Of a DNA stretch of 64,000 bases, positions 56,340-64,000 are shown piece by piece. Each line of letters starts with the position of its first letter. The stretch's first letter is position 1. The stretch lies in NCBI GenBank assembly GCA_036873135.1, contig JAPTYO010000009.1, forward strand, positions 29,595,756-29,659,755. Direction: 5' to 3'. The notes below the pieces were generated by a model, which saw only the letters and a list, made by a program, of their open reading frames with translations, did no database searches and was not told the origin of the DNA. The position numbers were made by a program, and so were the translations under genes. This stretch comes from Clarkia xantiana subsp. parviflora (lineage: Eukaryota; Streptophyta; Magnoliopsida; Myrtales; Onagraceae).

Positions 56340-59300
56340 ATACATTGGCGGCAACTCACAAGTTCAAGTCATAGGAATAGGGAACTGCAAGTTGTCTATG
56401 AGCAATGGCAGGACCATACTCCTTGAATATGTCAATTTTGCTCCAAGAATCCATAGAAATGTTGTTTCTGTTTTCGCTCTTATGAATAATAACTTTGTTT
56501 TATCATTTGAGAAGACCCTTGTTCGAATAAATAAAGGAAACGTCTTTATATGGACATGCATTTTCCTCTAATGGTCTCATTATCATGGATTTGAATGGTA
56601 GTATAAATTCGAATAGTATATATGAAATATCCTCCAGGGAAGCAGAAACTGACGCGGCTGGATGGCATGCGAGGCTCGGACATATAATCTACAACAGGGT
56701 TCAGTCGTTAGCTCGACGAGGGATTCTACCCGGAACCAGCAATGTGGTTAAACACGCATTCCATGACTGTCTAGCTGGAAAGTCCACCCGTAAAACATTT
56801 GGCGAAGCTCAACGAGCCGAGTACCCATTGCAACTGATTCATTCCAACGTATGTGGACGAATGAACGTAACCGCTAGGGGTGGTAAATGATACGTCGTAA
56901 TTTTCATTGAAAACTTTACCCGTTGTGGATTTACTCATTTGATTACTCGCAAATCCGAGGCTATAGATTGCTTTATAATTTTTCTACAACTCGAAGAGAA
57001 TTAGCAGGAGCGAAAGGTGAAAACCCTACGCACTGATAGAGGTGGGGAATATCTCTCTAATGAGTTTGATAAGCTGTTCAAAGAAAGGGGGATTGCCCGT
57101 CAATCGACGATACCCAACACACCGCAACAAAATGTAGTGGCTGAACGTCGTAATCGAACACTCCTTGACATGGTCGGAACTATAATGTCGCAGGCACAAC
57201 TACCAATTTCCTTTTGGGGAGACGCGTTATTGACTTCCACTTAAATAGTAAACCTTGTTCCGTCAAAAGGGGTAGACACGACACCATATGAGCTTTGGAC
57301 TGGTAAACAATTAGACCATACCAGGTTGCGACCCTGGGGTTGCGCGACCTATACACATACAACTGATAGCCGTTTTTGCAAGTTGGGACCCAGAGGACTA
57401 AAGAGTATCTTCATAAGATATTCAGAGAACTCTAAGGGTTATGTATTTGTGTCCGCTCAAGAAAACGGTGGCGTGGTCAAACATGAGTCCAGAGACGTTA
57501 CATTCCTTGAGGACGAATTTACAACGCTTGGTGAAATCAAAACAGACGAAGTCTTGGTCAAAATGGAGCAGGATAACAATGATAGTCATGACCCACTTAC
57601 TTCGAGTGGGAGATTTGAGGCAGCAACGCAAGTGAATGACATGGTAAATGAAATGGAGACATTTTCATAGTAAATCTAGTGGGAGGAGAAATCCTGCCAC
57701 ACAAATCACTGTTGCTGCAAGTGCGAATCAAGTTGAACCTAATAATCATGAAGCCGGACCGCTGGATGGAAATCCAATAATACCACAACTACCCATTGTT
57801 CCCAGTGGGAGTGGATCAACCAACTCGGTTCCAAATCCTAGTGATCAATGAATTCATCTCGGAGGTATAATCCCGAGACCGATAGGTCGTCCAAGAAAAG
57901 TTGTAGGTCAAGGTTCTAGCACTGCCCTTGTTCCCAGTGAGAGTGATGCTCCGATAAGAAGCATTATTCCGAGTGGGAGCAACGTTCAGAGTCAAGATGG
58001 GATTAACGAACTTAGACGAAGTCAAAGGCATCAAACTTCTCCCAAGAAATATCCCATCGAGAAGGATGAAATTTTCACCCTAAATTATGTTGACGAACTG
58101 GTAACGGTTTAACAAGCATTGAAAGGACCTCAAGCAAAGAAATGGAGGAAGAGATCGCCTCAATGAAATCCAATTAGATATGGTATTTAGTTGATTTACC
58201 TGCTAACCGCAGAGGCATAGGAGCTACGTGGGTTCTGAAACTGAAACTCACTGCTGATGGAAATGTCGAGCGATACAAAGCCCGACTAGTTGCAAAAGGA
58301 TACACCCAGCTTCATGGAGTGGACTTTGATCAAACATACTCACCGACTGTGCGTTACACCAAAGTCCGGCTATCCTAGCCCTGGTCGCATGCCTCGATCT
58401 GGAGCTGGACCAAATGGATGTTAAGACCACATTCCTCCACGGAAAGTTGGTGGAATAGATCTATATGGAGCAACCGGAGGGTTTCATTACTCCTGGTAAC
58501 GAACGTAAAGTTTGTAAACTCCAAAGATCCATTTACGGTCTTAAACAATCGTCTCGGCAATGGTACTGCATATTCCACGAGGAAATCGTTGGAAACAGAT
58601 TCGTGAATCTCCACGAGGATCCATATGTGTATACAAACACATCTTAGTCTAATTACATCATCTTAACTTGATACGTGGATATCATACTCATTTCTGTGAA
58701 CGATGTGAGTTTCATGCATGAATCAAAGTCCAGGTTGGCATCTGTATTTGAGATGAAAGACATGGGAGATGCTACGTACATCTTGGGCATTAAGATTTCT
58801 AGAGATCGTGCCGCCCGGAGATTGTGTCTATCTTAGGAAGCCTACATTAACAAACTGTTGAAAAGGTTTAGATTACAAGATGCCAAACGCGTGGAGACAC
58901 CGGTAGTATTCAGGTGCGCGTTGTCAAAACGTGACGGCCCGAAGAACCAACATGAGCGTGAACAGATGAAGAGTGCATAGCATTTAAGCATGGTCAGAAG
59001 TCTCATGTACGCCATGCTTTGCACTCGTCCGGACATCTGTTATGCTGTGGGCCTAGTAGCAAGATTCTAATCAGACCCTGACTATCAACTTTTAAAGGTT
59101 TTAAAACGGATCATACGTTATTTGAAAGGTACTGCCGACTACGTACTTTGCTATGATGGATGGAAGTTAGAATTGACCGGTTTCAGTGACGCCGACCATG
59201 GTGGCAATCCAGACGATCGTAAGTCCACCACAGGAGGAGTCTTTCTCCTTGCTAATGCTGCCATCTCATGGACGAGCAAGAAGCAATCCTGTGTCGCGCT

Positions 59301-59646
59301 GTCTACGATGGGATCAGAATTCGTTGCTCTCTCAAAAAATGCGCAGGAAGCAGTCTGGCTGAAAAGGCTTCTTACTGCGCTTCTTGATTACGATGCCGGG
59401 AGTAAGCCTGTGAAGGTGTAATCTGACAGTCAGGCAGCTATTACGGCAGTTAAGAACCCAAAGTACCATAGTAGGACTAAACACATTGATGTGAAATATA
59501 ATTATGCTAAATCCATGGTAGAACACAATATAATCACTTTAGATTACTCGCCCACTCACGACATGGTAGCGGACCCGTTAACTAAACCATTACGCAAAGA
59601 GACATTTGAAAAACACGTTAAAATGTTTGGATTGCGTAGGGTTTAA
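56340..59646 (+). pseudogene. pol: Cop-5 pol: protease end, integrase, RT, RNase H
   Basis: The best preserved copia pol in the window. Integrase: WHARLGHI, FHDCLAGKSTRKTF, D in LRTDRGGEYL and E in QQNVVAERRNRTLLDM. RT: RYKARLVAKGYTQLHGVDFD, QMDVKTTFLHGKL, KLQRSIYGLKQSSRQWY. The catalytic motif reads YVDI instead of YVDD (58672-58683), so it is inactive. RNase H: FSDADHGGNPDDRKSTTGGV, SKKQSCVALSTMGSEFVAL, and a stop at the SDSQAA position (59419-59421). The end is MVADPLTKPLRKETFEKHVK near 59640. More than ten stops or frame breaks. Confidence 0.85.
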
Positions 59647-60772
59647 AAGTGGGCGTGTATTTGTGATAACATTTTGATAATTGAAAGTTACATTTTAAAA
59701 AAATGAGAGAATTACAATTGAGTTTATGATTCATCGACGTCATAATGTTTGATTACAACGGATTTTACGGTCTATAAAATGAGTCGTAGGAGGACGTAAT
59801 CCTCTGCCTAAATTATGTCAAATGTGAGCCTTGCCTCGTCACACGGCACGGTCGTCTTGTAGGATAGGGGGACCTCTACCGTAACAAGACTGGCTAAGAA
59901 CGAGGGGGATAAACTTGGTTACGCAAAACGATCATTTGGTTTTGGAGTAACACGACATGATCTTCGTTTTGCGTATCGCCGTGATGAACTATGTTCATCA
60001 TTAACCACATTCTGGGCCAGATGAAAATTATGCGATAGCATTCTTGACATATCCCACTCCCGACAATGTTTGGGTATGCTATCGACGCGTGCTTCATACT
60101 ACGTGTGCCATGTTCGACCACGGGGTCATGCTCGGTTGTGCTAGGTAGAATCCTCGAGATTCGGATGGGCGCAAACTTCTTCACCTCGAGCGTGTGATTG
60201 ATCCCGGGAGCCTTATGAAGAGGCACCCGAAGTATCCTCAGGAACTCAGAACTCATATCTAAGGTCAGGCTCAATGTTCGCTTCCCGGCATACAAGCGTA
60301 GTGCTGAAGAAAAAGGCCAAGTGACAACGTCTTTGGAAACCGTTTGGGTTTGACTAAGGGTATGAATGATGGGGATGGTCAAGTTCACCTGTAATTCACC
60401 GACTCTTGTATTCACTAGGTGGCCACCAGCCGGATATTAGTTGAAAGTTGTGAATACTTGTACAGATGCCTTTGAGAAGTATTCCTATGTGGAAACTAGG
60501 CAATTGGAGAATTAACAGTTGACCTAGGATACAGCACGATACATTTTAATTTTTTTAATAGGTTGATTGGAAAAAGAGAATCAACGTTCTTTGCGTTGGC
60601 GCTACAACACTTCTAACAGATGAGTAGCACGATGCCCGTCGTATCCGCCGGTCGCATGACAAACCTCGTATGAACTATTCTGAAGTAGGGACAAGATCAG
60701 AAGAATGAAATGTTGATATGATTTGGACAACAATACAGTAACAGAAACCCTCCCATTCCGGCGAGTGGGAGT
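59647..60772 (+). other. Cop-5 3' UTR with a long antisense frame
   Basis: Conserved non-coding tail. On minus, 60415-59894 is open for 173 codons, though its first codon is GTG and not ATG. It ends in the purine-rich ggcgagtgggagt. Confidence 0.55.
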
Positions 60773-61369
60773 TGTTGGCATATGGTGATAGGGCACCGTA
60801 AATGGAAGCCCGTTAATATCTATATGTTACCAGAGACAATTGGGTAAATTTGACATTAGGGAAATTGGGCTAGACCTAAATCCCAATTGACATGAGAGGC
60901 CCAAAATTGGGCCTCCCTTATACACTAGGCCGGCCGAAATATAGTGAGTGGGCAAAGTGGACTTTTGTCTACTTTGCTCTTCCTATAAATAGAGAGTGTT
61001 AGGGGTTTTATTATGTTGAATCCTAATTCCTCCTTTGTGGTAATTTAAGAGAAAACCATCCTCCCTAAACAATCCTAGTTCGGCCGAACCACCTACTCCC
61101 AAAGGGTGTGCCAATTTGCTTTGAGCAAACACTCCGAAGATCTGTCCTGCCAAGAATCGATCAGAGGCTTTGCTGTGGAGACTATACCGCATAGGGCTTC
61201 CTTAACAAGAACCTCTACGGGTTCCGTCCGGTGGATCGAAAATTCCCTCAGCAACATCTTGGGACTACGGTAAGCGATTAAGTTATGTGCACTTCTTCCG
61301 CTGTGTAATCTTGATTACTAGCACCTACCGTATTTAAGTTTCCGTAGTGTTTAGCCCTGTAATCCAACA
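60773..61369 (+). repeat. 3' LTR of Cop-5 (597 bases)
   Basis: It starts TGTTGGCATATGGTGATAGG and ends ...ctgtaatccaaca. TATAAATA is near 60984-60991, with GCAAAGTGGAC-tttt-GTCTACTTTGC upstream (60952-60977). Confidence 0.85.
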
Positions 61370-62044
61370 ATATGTGTGTCCATTCGTGTCGTATCAAAAC
61401 GTGTTAAGCCTAATTTCTTTTCATGTCGTACTCGTGTAAAAAATATTTAACAATACATATTTCTCCTCTGATAATTCTAGATTATTATTATATTATAATA
61501 ATAATATATAAATATTTTAGTGTATAATAATAACAATCTAAGTTTCTAATTTATTAAAAACTAGTTTATATATAGATTTATTTATTTATTTATTTATTTA
61601 AAAACGGTAATGTTAAATTTATCGATATATATATTTTATTTAATGGTAGTTTAAGACATATAAAAAGTTTTTAAGGGTAAAATAAAATATGAATAAAATA
61701 ATTTTTTTTTTCTTTCTAAATGTGGCTTTTAGAAAATAGCACCAAAATTGTTTTGAAAAAAATGCATTCTTTTTTGAAGTGTTTATAAACCATTTTGAGT
61801 GTGTGTTGCTAAATGTTCAAACTTTTATCCCAAAATGCGTGTTAGTGCAAAAAAACTTTGAGAATAACTCTTTAACCCACCCTAAAATATACCATTAGCG
61901 CGTACATGCAGAATATATTATGTAAATAATAAATTAGGTGATATAAAAACTGAAATAACAACCAACAATTTACTATTATTGATAACGATACTACCGTACA
62001 TTAGTTACATAGTTCACTTCACTCGTCTTCCCCAACTAGAACTA
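61370..62044. other. AT-rich upstream region of the GLUTAMINE DUMPER-like gene
   Basis: Low-GC sequence with TTTA/ATTA runs (about 61572-61600). No coding frame or transposon motif seen. It should contain the gene promoter. Confidence 0.45.
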
Positions 62045-62054
62045 GATATATATA
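62045..62054 (+). promoter_or_regulatory. Candidate TATA box of the GLUTAMINE DUMPER-like gene
   Basis: gatatatataa, about 75-80 bases before the ATG, is followed by a CT-rich leader (ctctatctctctactct), a common plant core-promoter layout. Inferred, not shown. Confidence 0.5.
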
Positions 62055-62126
62055 ACTCTATCTCTCTACTCTAAACATACAAAACAAAGATCATCATATC
62101 AATAATCACAAAGAAAATAATAACTA

Positions 62127-62480
62127 ATGAATATGTCATCGGATCATGTGTTGTCTCCTCCTCCTACTTCTTATGCATTCGACCGCGACAACATATTCAG
62201 CAGCAATTCAAACTTTATCACTTACAGCATCGTCGGATTATCCTTAGTAATCTGTCTAATCACTTTCATCTTAATAATGGTAGCATGGTTTCAGCGAAGA
62301 GCACCTACTTCTTCGAGGAGTGCAGATGAAGAAAGAACACATCAAACAAGATCAATAGTTAACGAGCAAAAGATTGTTCTTATTATTATGGCGGGAGATA
62401 ATAACCCCACTTATATCGCCAAACCGGCAGAGACCTCGAGTTTAAATAGCCACAAGGAGATCAAGAAACCGTCGCTTTAG
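62127..62480 (+). CDS. GLUTAMINE DUMPER-like single-pass membrane protein (117 aa)
   Basis: The intronless 117-codon frame is the only intact-looking host gene in the window. Residues 1-30 are polar. Residues about 31-55 form one hydrophobic membrane segment (SIVGLSLVICLITFILIMV, ending VAWFQRR with a basic stop). Residues 83-100 read IVLIIMAGDNNPTYIAKP, which fits the conserved VIMAG motif and the PT-x-A-x-P block that define plant GLUTAMINE DUMPER (GDU) proteins. Length and single-exon structure fit that family. Known members act at membranes and raise amino-acid export when over-expressed, with a ubiquitin-ligase partner. Start: ATG 62127 is first; a second ATG lies two codons on. It is a divergent member, and family membership is inferred from motif and topology. 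Confidence 0.78.
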   Translation: MNMSSDHVLSPPPTSYAFDRDNIFSSNSNFITYSIVGLSLVICLITFILIMVAWFQRRAPTSSRSADEERTHQTRSIVNEQKIVLIIMAGDNNPTYIAKPAETSSLNSHKEIKKPSL

Positions 62481-62626
62481 CAGTATCCAAAGAGATGTTC
62501 CACATTTGAAAATTTCTTAAATGTAAATATGGTTTTTTTTAGTAGAGTTTTTTGCTAACTTAGACAGTAATAAGAAAAGAAACGTACGATAATGTGATTC
62601 TATTTTAGTCTTATCTATTCTACATT

Positions 62627-62632
62627 AATAAA
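62627..62632 (+). terminator. Candidate poly(A) signal of the GLUTAMINE DUMPER-like gene
   Basis: AATAAA about 150 bases after the stop codon, at a suitable distance for a plant near-upstream element. Confidence 0.45.
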
Positions 62633-63089
62633 AGATTTTCGAGGCCTCACGGGCAATAGACACGACTGTTTAAGGCTTAGCCAGCCAAAGTCATGAGATG
62701 ACCTCTTACAATCAGAGCAGTTTGGTCAATCTAGATGAATTGTTATTTTACAATTATACTATGCGGATATCTTATTTGGAAAAATGGTGCATGTATCAAA
62801 TCGCCCCACACAACCACCAATGGCTAAACTATATTTTGAATTTCATGCTTTGAAAATCCAGTAGTCTCCAAATCGATGTTTCTTACTGTCGAGATTGGGC
62901 TCTTGTTGGTGGAAATCTGCAAGCTGGACTTTGTCTAGATAGTTTAGATTTCGTTATGGGCTTTATTTGTGTTTTGGCCCATTTTAAGTTTTTATTTCTT
63001 TGAGGACTATTTGTTGAACTAAGTTCCTCAGTTTTAAGTGATTGGGGTAAAACCGAGACTTTTGTTTTGGTTCCCCTTAGTGTTATTAG
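62633..63089. other. Intergenic flank, nothing firm
   Basis: About 450 bases. The minus frame 63113-62883 runs into the Cop-6 LTR and is probably chance. The last five bases, attag (63085-63089), are the candidate target duplication of Cop-6. Confidence 0.4.
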
Positions 63090-63691
63090 TGTTAGATTAC
63101 GGGGAGTAATCACTACGGAAACTAAATCATGGTACGTGCTAGTAATCGAAATTACGCAGCGTAAGATTTACACATACCTCTACAGTTATCCGTAGACCCA
63201 AGATCTTCGCAGGAGGGAGTTCATGATCCTCCGGTCGGCATCCGTAGGGGTTCTTGTGAACGAAGCCCTACTTGGTATATTCTCCACAGCAAAGCCTTTG
63301 ATCTATTCTTGGCAAGGGGACAGATCTCCGAAGTGTTTGCTCGAAGGAAAATTGGCACACCCTTGGTGAAGTAGTGGTTCGGTCGAATATGATGTCTCTG
63401 GGGGAAGGGTTTTTTTTTTTTTTTCGCAAAACACCACTTAAAGGGAATTGTGATTAACCCTAATAAAACCCCTAACTCCACATATATATAGGAGTAAAGT
63501 GGACAAAAGTCTACCTTAATTCCACCCTAATTTCGGTCGGCCATGTATAGTATAGGGAGGCCCAATTTTTTGCCTCTCATGTCAATTGGGATTTGGATCT
63601 TGCCCAATGTCCTAATGTGACATATACCTACTTATGTAACCTATACATATAATGGGCTTCCATTTACGGCGCCCATCACCATATGCTTACA
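63090..63691 (-). repeat. 3' LTR of Cop-6 (602 bases)
   Basis: On minus it starts TGTAAGCATATGGTGATGGGCG and ends ...gtaatctaaca. A TATA-like stretch is near 63481-63491 (atatatata on plus), with an imperfect AAGGTAGAC/GTCCACTTT pairing upstream. A run of T (63412-63424) interrupts the R region. Confidence 0.85.
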
Positions 63692-64000
63692 GCTCTCACT
63701 CGCCGGAATGGGAGGGTGCCTGTTAATGTATTGTCGTCCAAATCTGCATCAACATTTCACTCCTTCAATCTAGTCCTTGCTTCCAAACAGTTCATACGAG
63801 GTTTGCCGTGCGACCGGCAGACACGACGAGCATCGTGTTACTCATCTGTTAGGAGTGTTGTAGCGCCCGCGGAACGTTGATTCCCTTTTCTCCAATAAAC
63901 CTGTTATAAACAACATTTATATAGTCTCGCGTTGTATCTTAGGTTAACTGATAATTCTCCATTTGCCTAGTTTCCACTTAGGAACACTTCTCCAAGGCAT
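63090..64000 (-). mobile_element. Cop-6: copia element on minus strand, 3' end (continues beyond window)
   Basis: A 3' LTR and the end of the conserved 3' UTR (63692-64000; gggagggtgcctgttaatg on plus). The coding part lies to the right, outside the window. Confidence 0.8.

Larger units (their letters stand above)
56340..61369 (+). mobile_element. Cop-5: copia element from protease region to 3' LTR
   Basis: It has most of pol, the 3' UTR and the 3' LTR (60773-61369). Its 5' LTR, leader and gag are absent. The first bases (atacattggcggcaactcac) match the protease region of Cop-1 at about 26111. Confidence 0.78.

Overview
This is plant nuclear DNA, most likely from a eudicot. It is a dense nest of LTR retrotransposons with one intact-looking host gene. 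The evidence is Ty3/gypsy elements of the plant Tat/Ogre lineage, Ty1/copia elements with an initiator-Met-tRNA primer site, AT-rich spacers, short GT-AG introns, and a plant-specific GLUTAMINE DUMPER-like gene at 62127-62480. No rRNA, tRNA or CRISPR locus was seen. All identifications come from reading motifs by eye. Nothing was searched against a database.

Left part (1-14524). An Ogre/Tat-type element (minus strand, LTR 1415-3293, DUF7745-like first ORF running off the left edge) is inserted in the 5' LTR of a second Tat-lineage element, here called RetB (3294-14524). RetB has gag, a retropepsin, RT, two RNase H modules and integrase, all broken by nonsense codons. It then has an array of small hairpins, an antisense intron-containing gene (10496-13202, minus), a polypurine tract and a complete 3' LTR.

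Middle part (14525-23830). This region is old and degraded. It holds another hairpin-repeat array (15838-16800), CACTA-like subterminal repeats (17139-18060), a Helitron-type 3' terminus (18061-18095, minus), a leucine-rich-repeat exon remnant of a disease-resistance-type gene (21330-21572, minus) and a LINE zinc-binding/RNase H fragment (23245-23760).

Right part (23830-64000). At least six copies of one copia family (Cop-1 to Cop-6) sit here, several nested. Cop-2 (28785-37200) lies inside the 3' UTR of Cop-1 (23830-28784 plus 37201-38797). A non-autonomous Tat element with Gag and protease only, TatD (46707-52406, perfect CTCAT target-site duplication), lies inside the gag of minus-strand Cop-3 (41439-46706 plus 52412-54238). 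Cop-4 and Cop-5 follow, then the GLUTAMINE DUMPER-like gene, then the 3' end of minus-strand Cop-6. A diverged Ogre-like LTR (39022-40990) and a LINE RNase H tail (41120-41435) separate Cop-1 from Cop-3.

The recurring novel theme is short stem-loops whose stems change sequence but stay paired. They occur in tandem arrays downstream of Tat gag/pol regions and around the TATA boxes of three LTR families.
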